64,000 bases of DNA, from positions 62,001 to 126,000 of the forward strand of contig NZ_JZEF01000001.1 of NCBI RefSeq assembly GCF_001013475.1, written 5' to 3'. This stretch comes from Xanthomonas arboricola pv. juglandis (lineage in GTDB: Bacteria; Pseudomonadota; Gammaproteobacteria; Xanthomonadales; Xanthomonadaceae). The notes beneath the pieces were generated by a model. It had not been told where the DNA came from. It did not search any database and worked only from the letters and a program-made list of their open reading frames with translations. Numbering within the stretch: position 1 is the first letter of the stretch; each line of letters opens with the position of its first letter. This document shows, piece after piece, positions 38,352-47,570 of the stretch. Made by a program: the position numbers and the translations under genes.

Positions 38352-39611
38352 ATGACCCCCACCACGCCTTCCACCCGGCGCATGGCGCTGCTGCTCGCCG
38401 GGTTGGCGATGTTCGGCCCGTTTTCCATCGACACCATCTTCCCGGCGTTCTCGCGGCTCAGCCGCAGCCTGACGGTGGACGAAGTGGCGATCCAGCAGAC
38501 CATCAGCGTCTATCTGCTCGCCTACGGGCTGATGAGCATCGCGCACGGCCCGCTGTCCGATGCCTGGGGACGCAAGCGGGTGATCCTGGGCGGGCTGGTG
38601 CTGTTCATCGCCGGCTCGGTGGGCTGCGCGCTGTCGCAGGATCTGCCCACGTTGCTGGCGTTCCGCGCGTTGCAGGGGCTGTCGGCCGGTGTCGGCATGA
38701 TCGTCGGGCGGGCGGTGATCCGCGACCTGTTCCAGGGGGCGGATGCGCAACGGCTGATGAGCCAGGTGTCGATGATCTTCGGCATCGCCCCGGCGATCGC
38801 GCCGATCATCGGCGGCTGGATCCTGCTCAGCGGTGCCGGCTGGCCGCTGATCTTCTGGTTCCTGGTAGCGTTCGGGCTGGTGCTGCTGGTGGCCACGCTG
38901 ACCTGGCTGCCGGAGACCCACCCGCCGGAGGCGCGCACGCCGCTGCAACTGCGCCGCCTGATGCACGACTACGTGCGGATCGGCTTCAACCCGCGTTTCC
39001 AGCGGCTGGCGGCGGCCTGTGCGTTCAACTTCGCCGGCATCTTCCTGTACATCGCCTCGGCGCCGGTGCTGATCATGCGCCACCTGCACCTGCACCTGGG
39101 CGAGGGCGACTTCGCCTGGCTGTTCATTCCCACCATCGGCGGCATGACCCTGGGCTCGTTCCTGTCCGGGCGCATGGCCGGCAGCATGGACCCGGTGCGG
39201 CAGATCCGCATCGGCTTCGTCTGCTGCGGCGTGGCGGCGCTGGCGAACCTGGGCTACACCATGACGGCGGCGCAGATCGCGCTGCCCTGGGCGGTGCTGC
39301 CGATCTTCCTGGCCGGCGTGGGCATGGCGTTGATCTTCCCGATCCTGGCGCTGGCGGTGCTGGACATGTACCCGCATCAGCGCGGCCTGGCCTCCTCGCT
39401 GCAGGCCTTCACCCAGCTGATGACCAATACGCTGGTGGCCGGGGTGCTGTCGCCGCTGCTGAGTGAACACCCGCGCCATCTGGCGATCGGCATGACCGGT
39501 TTTTTCCTGCTGGGCTGGCTATTCTGGCGCTGGGAACGCCGCAGCGGCCGCCGTCTGCGCCGCCGCCAGGCCGAGGAGGCAGTGCCTCTGGAGCCGGCCG
39601 ACCATCTCTGA
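38352..39611 (+). CDS. MFS drug-resistance transporter, Bcr/CflA family
   Basis: A 419-residue inner-membrane exporter of the 12-TM Bcr/CflA group (DHA1). Diagnostic blocks are MFGPFSIDTIFPAFSRL in TM1, the loop motif GPLSDAWGRKRVILGGL, ALQGLSAGVGMIVGRAVIRDL in TM4 and IAPAIAPIIGGWIL in TM5. A positively charged tail (RRSGRRLRRRQAEE) faces the cytoplasm. It starts at ATG 38352. It is divergent from gcvP and the riboswitch. Family members expel bicyclomycin, chloramphenicol or sulfonamides; the actual substrate is unknown. Confidence 0.93.
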   Translation: MTPTTPSTRRMALLLAGLAMFGPFSIDTIFPAFSRLSRSLTVDEVAIQQTISVYLLAYGLMSIAHGPLSDAWGRKRVILGGLVLFIAGSVGCALSQDLPTLLAFRALQGLSAGVGMIVGRAVIRDLFQGADAQRLMSQVSMIFGIAPAIAPIIGGWILLSGAGWPLIFWFLVAFGLVLLVATLTWLPETHPPEARTPLQLRRLMHDYVRIGFNPRFQRLAAACAFNFAGIFLYIASAPVLIMRHLHLHLGEGDFAWLFIPTIGGMTLGSFLSGRMAGSMDPVRQIRIGFVCCGVAALANLGYTMTAAQIALPWAVLPIFLAGVGMALIFPILALAVLDMYPHQRGLASSLQAFTQLMTNTLVAGVLSPLLSEHPRHLAIGMTGFFLLGWLFWRWERRSGRRLRRRQAEEAVPLEPADHL

Positions 39612-39627
39612 CCTCACAGGAGCCTGC

Positions 39628-40029
39628 ATGTCCACCGATTCCAAGCTGCGCCGCGATGCCCGCAAGCGCGCCGCCGAGCGCCAGCGCAACCAGGCCGCCG
39701 CCAATCCCGCGCCGGTTTCGCCGATCGAGCCGCATGCCGAACTGCGCGACCAGCAACGCACGCTACTGGCCGGCATCGTCCGCCGCGATGGCGAATGGGT
39801 GCTGGGCATGGACGGCCGCATCGCCGGCGAAAGCACCAGCGCCGCCCAGGTGCTGGCCCTGATCATGCGCGCAGCCGAGCTGCACGAACGCCAGGGCACG
39901 CCGGTACGGCTGACCTATTCGGACGCGCTCAAGGACGCGGCGCATGCCGAGGCGGCCGCCGATGGCAGGGATTTCGAGGCGTTCCGGATCGAGTTCGCGC
40001 AGAAGCTGGTGCCCGCGCGCACCAACTGA
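39628..40029 (+). CDS. Small hypothetical protein following the MFS gene
   Basis: A 133-residue soluble protein, starting 16 bases after the MFS stop with CAGGAG upstream, so it is likely in the same operon. The N-terminus is a basic Ala/Arg-rich helix (LRRDARKRAAERQRNQAAA) that could bind nucleic acid or membranes, followed by a compact region (QQRTLLAGIVRRDGEWVLGMDGRI, then LALIMRAAELHERQ). I recognise no family. No signal peptide is present. It is convergent with the effector candidate on the other strand. Confidence 0.72.
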   Translation: MSTDSKLRRDARKRAAERQRNQAAANPAPVSPIEPHAELRDQQRTLLAGIVRRDGEWVLGMDGRIAGESTSAAQVLALIMRAAELHERQGTPVRLTYSDALKDAAHAEAAADGRDFEAFRIEFAQKLVPARTN

Positions 40030-40066
40030 GGCCATGCACGCAGCGGTGTCGGCGAGGCCGGCTCCG

Positions 40067-40099
40067 AACACGGCCCGTTCCGCGTGGATGGGCCGTGTT
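40067..40099. terminator. Hairpin between convergent genes
   Basis: A perfect 10-bp stem AACACGGCCC / GGGCCGTGTT with a 13-base loop, placed between the small plus-strand gene and the minus-strand effector gene. It could serve both directions. Confidence 0.5.
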
Positions 40100-40148
40100 G
40101 GGGCTGAATTGCGCCAGCGCTTGGCTGCGGATCAGCCAGTGCGCTGAA

Positions 40149-42092
40149 TCAGCGCGCCGGTGCCTGTCGCTGGACGTCCTGCTGCTGCGCCTGTTCCTGC
40201 GCGGCGGCGTTGCGATCCTGCTCGGCGCCCACAGCCTGCGCGCGCTGCAGGCTGTGGTCCACCGGCGTCTGCTGCGCGGCCTGGGCATCGAAGGGTCCGC
40301 GCAGGTGCGCCGGCGAATCCAGCGCTCCCTGGACCACGAAGCCCTGTGCCGGGTCGCGCCCCAGCACCACGTGGTCGACGCGCTGCAGCCCGTGCTCGCG
40401 TGCGGCCACCAGCGCGCCGGCTGCCAGGCGCTCGCTGTCCGCATCGGGCACGCGGCCGCGTGCGGCCTCCAGTTGCTCCACCGCTGCGGTGCATTGGCTC
40501 AGCAGCGCATGGTCCGGACTGGCCGGATTGCGCGGATCCGCCGCCGCGGTTGCCGCATCCGGCTGGCGCGGAAGCGCCTCGGCATCGATGCGCTGCAACC
40601 GGCCGTCGTATGCCCCATCGGCGCCGTCGGCGATGCGCTGCAGCCGCTCGACGAACGGATACGGCTCGCCGCCCACATTGCGCGCCATCGCGATCGCGAA
40701 GCGTTCGGGTGACTGCGCTGCGGCGTTGCGGTCGCCGACCAGCGCCGTCAGCGAGCTGCCGCCGATCCTGCCGGCTTCGACGCTGGCCTGGGTCTGCTGC
40801 ATCAGCGCCTGCATCTGCGCCTCGCTGAAGGCCAGCGTGGTCTTCTGCCCCGACGCGATCGCACCGGTGCCCGCCATGTCGCCGCTCAGCGCGCTGTTGA
40901 GATTCTGTGCAATCGCCTTTTCCTCGCTGGCCTCGTTGCGCCCACCCAGACGTTGCAGCAGCCCCGGCGCGGCGACATCGCCATCGATCTCGAAGCGGTA
41001 GCTGCGTTCCTGCACGCGTTCGGTGTCGTTGCCGTCGTACTGGCGCACGATCGTCAGCGGCACGTTGCCGCCGTATTGCAGCTGCTGCACCACGGTGTAG
41101 CCGTCCTGGCCCGGTGTGCTGATGCGCACCTGGCTGCCCTGGTTGCGGTTGCCGGCCAGATCGGCGCTGAGCGGGCCCAATTCCAGCTGCAGACGCTGCT
41201 GCGAGCTGAAATTGATCCGCTCCAGCGTCTGTAGCTCATCGACGCCGGGCACGCCTGGTGCCATCTTGCCCTCGCGCACAAAGTCGCCCATGGCCGCGAG
41301 CGCGCGTGGATCGGCCAGGTCGAACTGCGCGCTGTGCACCTGCGACTGGCCCAGCGCGTCGGCGCGCCCAAGCAGGGCCTGCGCCGGTCCCACCTTGACG
41401 CCAACGGCGTTCACTGCCTCGATGGCTGCATTGGGCCCGGTCACCACACGCACGTGGCGCTCGTCCACGCGCTCGATCAGGTAGCTGCGGCCGCTGGCTT
41501 CGGTGATCTCGCTTTGCATGGTGAGGTGTTGCAGACTCGCCGAGGCATCGCGCTGGGTGTAGGTCTGGGCGTCCATCACCGCGCGCGCGCCGATCGGCAG
41601 GCTCTCCGGCTGCAGCGGATTGACGCGTGTGGCCGCTTCTGCAGGCTGGTCTGCACCGGGCAGCGTCAGTGCGTAACGCATGCGCTGCCCGGCACTGGTG
41701 CTGGTCTCGATGCTCAGCTTGCTGTCGCCGAGCTTGGTCTGCAGGCGTTGCTGCTGGCCGGTGTTGGCATCGGCCTCGAGGTTGAAGGTGGTGGTCTTCG
41801 CTTCGGCGTCGCTGAGCTTGCCCAGGCCGAGCGAGCGGCTGGTGCGCAGGCTGTTCTCGCCTAGCGGCTGCGTCGGACTGCCGCTGCTCTGCTCGCTGGT
41901 ATGGGAATACTTGACCGTCTGATCTTCAGGGTTGAGCTCGATGTTGCTGCCGCCCACTTCCAGCGCGTAGTCGCTGCTCTTGCTGCTGTAGATCGGGTCG
42001 AATGCGCGGTCGTTTGCGTCGTCGATGAACTGCTTGTTGCGGTCCGCGTCGCGCGGGTGCGGGCCGGTGGAGGCGTTGTTCACTGGATGCAT
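40149..42092 (-). CDS. Candidate Xanthomonas type IV secretion effector (C-terminal XVIPCD)
   Basis: A 647-residue protein. The last 126 residues match the Xanthomonas VirB-interacting conserved domain that directs effectors to VirD4: GLQRVDHVVLGRDPAQGFVVQG, then DSPAHLRGPFDAQAAQQTPV and DHSLQRAQAV, ending in a Gln-rich tail (QEQAQQQDVQRQ). The first 500 residues are unrecognised, with many short beta-like strands (LQTKLGDSKLSIETSTS; YTVVQQLQYGGNVPLTIVRQ) and no signal peptide or membrane segment. In Xanthomonas such effectors kill rival bacteria. No partner immunity gene is apparent on the same strand. ATG 42092 was preferred to an upstream TTG. Confidence 0.82.
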   Translation of the reverse strand: MHPVNNASTGPHPRDADRNKQFIDDANDRAFDPIYSSKSSDYALEVGGSNIELNPEDQTVKYSHTSEQSSGSPTQPLGENSLRTSRSLGLGKLSDAEAKTTTFNLEADANTGQQQRLQTKLGDSKLSIETSTSAGQRMRYALTLPGADQPAEAATRVNPLQPESLPIGARAVMDAQTYTQRDASASLQHLTMQSEITEASGRSYLIERVDERHVRVVTGPNAAIEAVNAVGVKVGPAQALLGRADALGQSQVHSAQFDLADPRALAAMGDFVREGKMAPGVPGVDELQTLERINFSSQQRLQLELGPLSADLAGNRNQGSQVRISTPGQDGYTVVQQLQYGGNVPLTIVRQYDGNDTERVQERSYRFEIDGDVAAPGLLQRLGGRNEASEEKAIAQNLNSALSGDMAGTGAIASGQKTTLAFSEAQMQALMQQTQASVEAGRIGGSSLTALVGDRNAAAQSPERFAIAMARNVGGEPYPFVERLQRIADGADGAYDGRLQRIDAEALPRQPDAATAAADPRNPASPDHALLSQCTAAVEQLEAARGRVPDADSERLAAGALVAAREHGLQRVDHVVLGRDPAQGFVVQGALDSPAHLRGPFDAQAAQQTPVDHSLQRAQAVGAEQDRNAAAQEQAQQQDVQRQAPAR

Positions 42093-42212
42093 CCTGCATG
42101 CTGCGCCGGTGCAGCGGGCGCGCAGTATATCGCCGGCGTTTTGTGCGTTTATCAAATCAACGTTATGCGGCGGCCAGGTGAGGGCCGCCGCATTCCGCGC
42201 GAAGCGCGTGCG

Positions 42213-44231
42213 TCAGTGCGTTGCGGCGGGCACAGGCGTCGTGCTGGCGGCCGCGGGTGCGTTCGCCTGCCAGCCGCACAATTTCCCCTGGTTCTGCTGC
42301 TTCAGCCACTCGTTCATCGGGGCGAAATATTCCAGCATCGGGCCGGCATCCAGGCGGTCGTTGCCGGTGAGTTCCTTCAGCGTGGTCTGCCAGGGTTGGC
42401 TGGAACCCCGTTGCAGCATCGACCAGAACTTCTGCCCGGCGTCCTTGTTGCCGTAGAAACTGCACTCGTACAACGGGCCTTGATGGCCGGCGGCTTCGCA
42501 CAGGCCCTTGTAGAACTGGAACTGCAGGATGTGCGCGAGAAAATACCGGGTGTACGGCGTGTTGCCGGGCACATGGTACTTGGCGCCGGCATCGAAGAAC
42601 TCTTCGCCGCGCGGGCTCGCCGGTGCAACGCCCTGATACCTGGCTTTCAGTTCCCACCAGGCCTGGTTGTAACGCTCGGGGGGGATCGAGCCGTCGAACA
42701 CGCCCCAGCGCCAGCGGTCGATCATCAGCCCGAACGGCAGGAAGGCAACCTTGCTCAGCGCCATGCGCATCTGCGAATTGAGCAGCGCCTCGCGGCTGGT
42801 TTGCTGTTCGCCCACCATGCCGATCGACTGCAGATACCTGGGCGTCATCGCCAGCACGATGGTGTCGCCGATCGCTTCGTGAAAACCGTCGTTGGCGCCG
42901 TTCTGGAACAGTGGCGGCAGCGGGTTGTAGGCCAGGTCGTAATAGATGTGCCCAAGCTCGTGATAGATGGTGGTGAAATCCTCTTCGTTCGGCTTGATGC
43001 ACATCTTGGTGCGCACGTCCGCACCGATGTTCTGCGTCGCTTCGCCGCCCATGTTCATGTCCCATGCGCTGGCATGGCAGACCACGTCGCGGTCCAGCGG
43101 TTTGATGAACTGCGAACGTTGCCAATAGGTGTCGGGAAGCTTGGGCATGCCGAGCGAGGTGTAGAAATCCTGCGCACGTTCGGTCATCTGTCTTGCGGTG
43201 CGTAGCTGCGCTTCGCGCTCGGCCTGGAAGCGTGCGCCGCTGCCGCCTTCGGTGCCGGTGGTGCGCGCCAGCACCGCACTCAGGTTGCCCTGGTACTGTT
43301 TTTCCAGCGCAGCGGTGATGTCCAGGTCGCCGGCACCCGGGTATGGCTGCAGCAGGTCCCACAGATTGCTCCAGTCCTGCTGCCACATATTGCCCATCAG
43401 ATGCGCGGGCAACATGCCGCCTGCGAGCTCGCCCTTGTCCTTGCCGTACTGCGTATCGAGCTTGCCGCGCGCATAGCACTGCAGTTGTGTGTACAGCGGC
43501 TTGACCTGGTCCCAGAGACGGTCGGTTTCGCTGGCCAGTTGCGCTGGCGGCATGTCGTAACCGCTGCGCCACAGCACGCCGACATCGGCAAAGCCCAGCC
43601 CGCGTGCGCCCTCGTTGGCGAGCTCGACAAAGCGCTGGTAGTCCTTGCGCATCGGGACTGCGGTGCCATGCCAGCCCTGCCAGGCATCCAGCTGTTCGGT
43701 GTAATCACGGCTGCTGGCCAGCACCTGTTCCAGCTCGCCAAGCTGGCGGCAGCGGCGTTGTTCGCCATCGCCTATGCAATAACTGGCCGCACCATAATCG
43801 CCTTCCATCTTGGCGGCGATCCGGGTGAGCTCTGCCAGCTTGGCCGGGTCGCGTGGGGCGGGCAGGGCGCTCATCAATTTCAGCAGTTGCAATGCACGCG
43901 CGCTGTCGGCCGACATCGGGGTGCCTGCATACTGCCTGGATTGTTCGATCCAGCGGTCCAGTTGCGCCAGCGAGCGTTCGTTGGCCTTGGCGGCCAGCAG
44001 CTGCGAGTCGCCGTTGATGTAGGTCGAAGACAACCACCGCGCGGCGGTGAGTTCCGGGTAAGCGGCCTTGTACTCGGCGCTGATGCGCGCGACGAACTGG
44101 TCGGCGTTTTCCTCCGGCGCGGCTTTGGTGGCAGCGGGCTTGGCGGGTGCCGCCGCATCCTGACGGCAGGCCGATAACGACACGGTGCCGGCGGCCACGG
44201 CCAGTGCCAGCCACAACAAACGAGGATTCAC
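42213..44231 (-). CDS. M2-family peptidyl-dipeptidase (angiotensin-converting-enzyme homologue)
   Basis: A 672-residue zinc metallopeptidase that removes C-terminal dipeptides. It starts at GTG 44231 with AAGGAC upstream. The N-terminus is lipoprotein-like (LALAVAAGTVSLSAC). Zinc ligands are His424 and His428 in YHELGHIYY with catalytic Glu425, and Glu452 in FHEAIGDT. The H-to-E spacing of 28 equals that of mammalian ACE. Other family blocks are WDMNMGGEATQNIG and PFGLMIDRWRWGVFDG. Xanthomonads are among the few bacteria with a close ACE relative. The in vivo substrate is not indicated by neighbours. Confidence 0.95.
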   Translation of the reverse strand: MNPRLLWLALAVAAGTVSLSACRQDAAAPAKPAATKAAPEENADQFVARISAEYKAAYPELTAARWLSSTYINGDSQLLAAKANERSLAQLDRWIEQSRQYAGTPMSADSARALQLLKLMSALPAPRDPAKLAELTRIAAKMEGDYGAASYCIGDGEQRRCRQLGELEQVLASSRDYTEQLDAWQGWHGTAVPMRKDYQRFVELANEGARGLGFADVGVLWRSGYDMPPAQLASETDRLWDQVKPLYTQLQCYARGKLDTQYGKDKGELAGGMLPAHLMGNMWQQDWSNLWDLLQPYPGAGDLDITAALEKQYQGNLSAVLARTTGTEGGSGARFQAEREAQLRTARQMTERAQDFYTSLGMPKLPDTYWQRSQFIKPLDRDVVCHASAWDMNMGGEATQNIGADVRTKMCIKPNEEDFTTIYHELGHIYYDLAYNPLPPLFQNGANDGFHEAIGDTIVLAMTPRYLQSIGMVGEQQTSREALLNSQMRMALSKVAFLPFGLMIDRWRWGVFDGSIPPERYNQAWWELKARYQGVAPASPRGEEFFDAGAKYHVPGNTPYTRYFLAHILQFQFYKGLCEAAGHQGPLYECSFYGNKDAGQKFWSMLQRGSSQPWQTTLKELTGNDRLDAGPMLEYFAPMNEWLKQQNQGKLCGWQANAPAAASTTPVPAATH

Positions 44232-44570
44232 GGGTGGTCCTTGCGGTGAAGTCCGACGCAGGCTAGAGCGCGTCGGGTTCCACCGCAAGCGCTGTCACGG
44301 CGTACGCGACTTGGGTGGGCTGCAAATCCATCTGTGCTCGTCAGAGCAAGCGCCACATTGCATGCGCACCGCAGGCGGGCACGGCCGTTACCTGATGCGG
44401 CATGGAGTGCTAGGGCACGCCGGTTGAAAGTGCGTCGTCACTACCTGCCTGCTGATTTGCTCGGGACGTGTTGTCAGCTGCTTCAATACTGGGGGGCGGT
44501 CGCATTGGGTCGATGGAACGGGGCGGATGCATCGGTCGTAGGGCAGACGATCCACGGCTTGGTTACAGGG
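44232..44570. other. Intergenic region upstream of the M2 peptidase, no gene seen
   Basis: These 339 bases hold the minus-strand promoter region of the peptidase and unassigned sequence. The gene-free interval continues as a repeat island to 45053. Confidence 0.4.
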
Positions 44571-44782
44571 TCCTTGCCCTCCCACCGTCGCAGGACACGC
44601 CGCACGGTAGAGCGGCTGATATATGGCTTTGCGGATCGATCAGTTGTAGAGCGGCGCGTCTGCGACTCGGCTGCAGGGCCCTTGCCCGCCCACCATCGCA
44701 GGACACGCCGCAAGTACGTCCATGTAGGCTCTTACGCGGCATCCATGCCGCGTAAGGTCCCGCGACGGTGGGCAGGCAAGGA
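44571..44782 (-). repeat. Type B palindromic repeat plus extra copies of its end sequence
   Basis: The segment 44670-44782 is the inverted, almost identical counterpart of 29303-29416, including the hairpin TTACGCGGCAT/ATGCCGCGTAA. A third copy of the end sequence (CCTTGCCCTCCCACCGTCGC, then AGGACACGCCGC) stands alone at 44571-44603 in the same orientation as the copy at 44680. The island therefore looks like a partly duplicated or decayed array. Confidence 0.78.
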
Positions 44783-44868
44783 CCAGTGGAGATGGTCGGT
44801 CTGCACGGCAAGAGCAGTGCTTGACGCGCGTTGTTCGGAGCGTCGTGCGTCCGAAAATCTTCCCATCG

Positions 44869-45019
44869 CAAGCCGAGCAACAAGCTTTCAAGAAAGCAGC
44901 CAACCAACTGTCTGGTGCGGTGTCCTTGCCGGTTGCGGGACCCTTGGCGGCATGGATGCCGCCAGGGAGCCTCCACGGAAGGATTCATGGCGTGTGGCGC
45001 GAGCGGCTAGGGCACGCGC
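44869..45019 (-). repeat. Type A palindromic repeat with flank, inverted relative to the 29-kb copy
   Basis: The complement of 44869-44993 matches 29027-29142: it shares CCGTGGAGGCTC, the hairpin GGCGGCAT-CC-ATGCCGCC, CACCGCACCAGACAGTTGGT and GAAAGCTTGTTGCTC. The outer inverted ends (about 44917 and 45019) are more degenerate than in the 29-kb copy. Confidence 0.75.
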
Positions 45020-45053
45020 CTTCAATAACCATGCTTTAAAAATTCAGCCGCGT

Positions 45054-46709
45054 TTATCCCGTGCATTGCGCGAATAGATCGCGCTCGCGCGCATAGACGC
45101 TGGTCTTGACCTGCATCAACCCGAGCACCGACGGAAACAGCGCGTCCTGGTCGGTGTACTGGCCGGCACGGTGGCGCAGGCAGGTTTCGTCCAGGCCGCG
45201 GTCGCGTGCGAACTCCGGCGAGAACCACATCACCATCGGCACGTGGGTCTGCTCCTTGGGCGCGATCGCGTACGGCACGCCATGCAGGTAGAGGCCTTTT
45301 TCGCCCAGTGATTCGCCATGATCGGAGAGGTAGATCATCGCGGTGTCGTAGTCCTGCAGCCCGCGCAGCGTGTGGATGGCCAGGTTGAGGAAGTGATCGG
45401 TATAGGTGATGGAATTGTCGTAGGCGTTGACGATGTTCTGGCGGCTGCAACTGCCAAGGTCAGCAGTCTTGCATACCGGTTTGAAGCGCTCGAACTGTGC
45501 CGGGTAGCGCTCGAAGTAACTTGGCCCGTGGCTGCCGAGTTGATGCAGCACCACCACGCGGTCGCCGGGCTTTGCCCGCACTTGCGCAGCCAGGTCGCTC
45601 AGCAGGATCTCGTCCATGCAACGGCCATCGGCGCACAGCCCTGGCGTGGTGGCATCGTCCAGCTTCTGGATGTCCAGGCCATCGCAGACGCCCTTGCAGC
45701 CGGACTGGTTGTCGCGCCACAGCGTGGAAATGCCGGCATGTTCGAGCACATGCAGCAGCGACTGGTGGCCGCGGATCGTGTCCTCGTTGTAATCGCGGCG
45801 GCCGAATGGCGAGAACATGCACGGCACCGAGACCTCGGTGCTGGTGCCGCAGGAATGCATGTCGGGGAAATTGATCACTCCGGCCTGCGCCAGCTCGGGC
45901 GTGGTCTGGCGCGCATAGCCGTTGAGGCCCCAGTTCTGCGCACGTGCGGTTTCGCCCAGCACCACCAGCAGCAGGCGCGGACGGCTGCCCGGTGCACGTG
46001 GTGTGGCCATGGCATCGTGTTCGACCGGTTGCTTGGGCGCAAGCTTGATCGGCGAATCGGATTTGAGGTTCTGCCGCAGCGCCACGATGTAGTTGATCGG
46101 CGTGGCCAGGTAACGCACCTCGCGGTGATTGCGCATCAATGCCGAGACGTCCTGCGACGACAGCATCGCGCCGGCCGCGCCGACCACTGCCACCACCAGC
46201 AAGAAACCGGCGCGGATTGCCAGTGATCTGCCGATGCTGCGTGCTTGCAGGCGCGTGCGCCACAACAGCGTGGCCGGAAGCAGGAAGTAGCACAGCAGCG
46301 GCAGGATCAAGCCGGGCGTGAGCAGTTCGCGCGATTCCTTGTGGTCGGTATGCAGCACGTTGCGCAGCATGTCCGCATCCAGGTAGACGTTGTAGCTGTC
46401 CATGTAGTGCGCAGCCAGCGCGGTGGTGAACAGCAGCAGCGTCAACAGCGGCTTGGCGTTCCAGCGCCACACCAGCAGGCCCAGCAATAACGCATGCACG
46501 GCCACCAGCAAGGCCATCAACGAGATGGCAAACCCGAGACTGCCCGGATGCGTGGCCATGGCCGTGTGCCAGAACAGCTGGTTGCACACCAGTGCGAAGA
46601 ACAGACTCGACAACAACACCAAGGTTTCGGTCGAGACCGTCGGTCGCGTCGTCCAGCTCAGTGAGCGCAGGCGCTTGAGCCCACGCGACTGCGGTAGATA
46701 GGTGCTCAT
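45054..46709 (-). CDS. eptA: Lipid A phosphoethanolamine transferase (EptA/MCR-like)
   Basis: A 551-residue inner-membrane enzyme with five N-terminal membrane segments (to about residue 190) and a periplasmic alkaline-phosphatase-fold domain. The nucleophile is Thr291 in SCGTSTEVSVPCMFS. Metal and disulfide motifs include VVLGETARAQNWGLNGY, DNQSGCKGVCDGL and YLSDHGESLGEKG. It adds phosphoethanolamine to lipid A, reducing the negative charge and the binding of cationic peptides. It overlaps the upstream PAP2 gene by four bases, so the two are translationally coupled and probably act on the same lipid. Close homologues of the family include mobile mcr genes, but nothing here suggests mobility. 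Confidence 0.93.
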   Translation of the reverse strand: MSTYLPQSRGLKRLRSLSWTTRPTVSTETLVLLSSLFFALVCNQLFWHTAMATHPGSLGFAISLMALLVAVHALLLGLLVWRWNAKPLLTLLLFTTALAAHYMDSYNVYLDADMLRNVLHTDHKESRELLTPGLILPLLCYFLLPATLLWRTRLQARSIGRSLAIRAGFLLVVAVVGAAGAMLSSQDVSALMRNHREVRYLATPINYIVALRQNLKSDSPIKLAPKQPVEHDAMATPRAPGSRPRLLLVVLGETARAQNWGLNGYARQTTPELAQAGVINFPDMHSCGTSTEVSVPCMFSPFGRRDYNEDTIRGHQSLLHVLEHAGISTLWRDNQSGCKGVCDGLDIQKLDDATTPGLCADGRCMDEILLSDLAAQVRAKPGDRVVVLHQLGSHGPSYFERYPAQFERFKPVCKTADLGSCSRQNIVNAYDNSITYTDHFLNLAIHTLRGLQDYDTAMIYLSDHGESLGEKGLYLHGVPYAIAPKEQTHVPMVMWFSPEFARDRGLDETCLRHRAGQYTDQDALFPSVLGLMQVKTSVYARERDLFAQCTG

Positions 46710-47470
46710 GCTGCATCCCCCGATTGCAACACCACAACATTGGCGCGATGCGGTCGAGCCAGCATCACGCAGTACAGTGCAAGTGCAGTTCCCCAACACA
46801 CCGCCAGCGACCATAGGTCGTGCGACAGAAAATGCGCGCCGCGTAATTGCTGCGCAATCCCGAACAACAATCCTGCCGCGATGCCCAGCCACAATGCAGG
46901 AACACGCCACGCAGGACGTAGTGCCAGCGCACAGAAATACAGCGCCACCCACGCATAACCGGCGCTGGCGTGGCCTGCAGGAAAACAACCGGACGCAGCA
47001 ATGCCGTGGCGCGATTCGAACAGCCCGATCATCTGCTGGGTGCCGCCGTAACGGCTCAGATCCCACGGGCAATCCATCGCCGTCCACGACTTGAGCAAGG
47101 ACACCAGCGAGGTCGACAGTGCGATCGATGCAGACAGATACGTCAGCGGCCAGCGCAGCACACGCAGGCGCGGCCGGTACCAGGCAACCAGCGCCAGCAC
47201 CAGCACGCTGACAGCGCCAGCGGTGCTCAACCATTTGCCGACACGGTGAATCACGCCACTGGTGAACCAGTGGTCCTTGAGCAGCCACTGCCCACCTTCC
47301 AGGCGATATAGCGCATCGGCGACCCACTGGTCGCCGCCGGCGCCCATCAACAACGCGCTGAGCACCAGCACACCGGCCAGCGGCAGCCATAGATGCCGAA
47401 CGAGAAAGCGGGTTTGCGCAACAGTGGCTGTGCGCGCCAGGGCAGGTGCGTATACGGGAAGCGTGGTCAT
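46706..47470 (-). CDS. PAP2-family membrane lipid phosphatase
   Basis: A 254-residue polytopic membrane protein with a PAP2 core: motif 1 KSWTAMDCPWDL (variant of KxxxxxxRP), motif 2 FPAGHASAGYAW and motif 3 RGAHFLSHDLWS. In this context the likely substrate is a lipid A phosphate or undecaprenyl/phosphatidyl phosphate released or exposed for the next enzyme. Its stop overlaps the eptA start. Similar PAP2-EptA pairs occur in other Gram-negatives, which supports joint lipid A remodelling. Confidence 0.9.
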   Translation of the reverse strand: MTTLPVYAPALARTATVAQTRFLVRHLWLPLAGVLVLSALLMGAGGDQWVADALYRLEGGQWLLKDHWFTSGVIHRVGKWLSTAGAVSVLVLALVAWYRPRLRVLRWPLTYLSASIALSTSLVSLLKSWTAMDCPWDLSRYGGTQQMIGLFESRHGIAASGCFPAGHASAGYAWVALYFCALALRPAWRVPALWLGIAAGLLFGIAQQLRGAHFLSHDLWSLAVCWGTALALYCVMLARPHRANVVVLQSGDAA

Positions 47471-47570
47471 CGAAGCATCGGCCGGTGGTCTATGCCCGGC
47501 ATCTTCGAAAGCGGCATGTCGGAAAGCGGTCGGACCGGAGTTGCCCGGCGGTTAAGGCGCTATCCGGCGT

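Noticed and set aside
39628-40029. The small gene as immunity protein for the effector candidate
   Set aside because: It is on the opposite strand, convergent, starts 16 bases after the MFS gene and has no export signal. Known effector-immunity pairs are normally co-directional.
45054-46709. Recent acquisition of a mobile mcr-type colistin resistance gene
   Set aside because: The gene is embedded in a chromosomal operon with PAP2 and a regulator pair, has the same base composition as its neighbours and no insertion sequence nearby. The repeat island next to it is non-coding.
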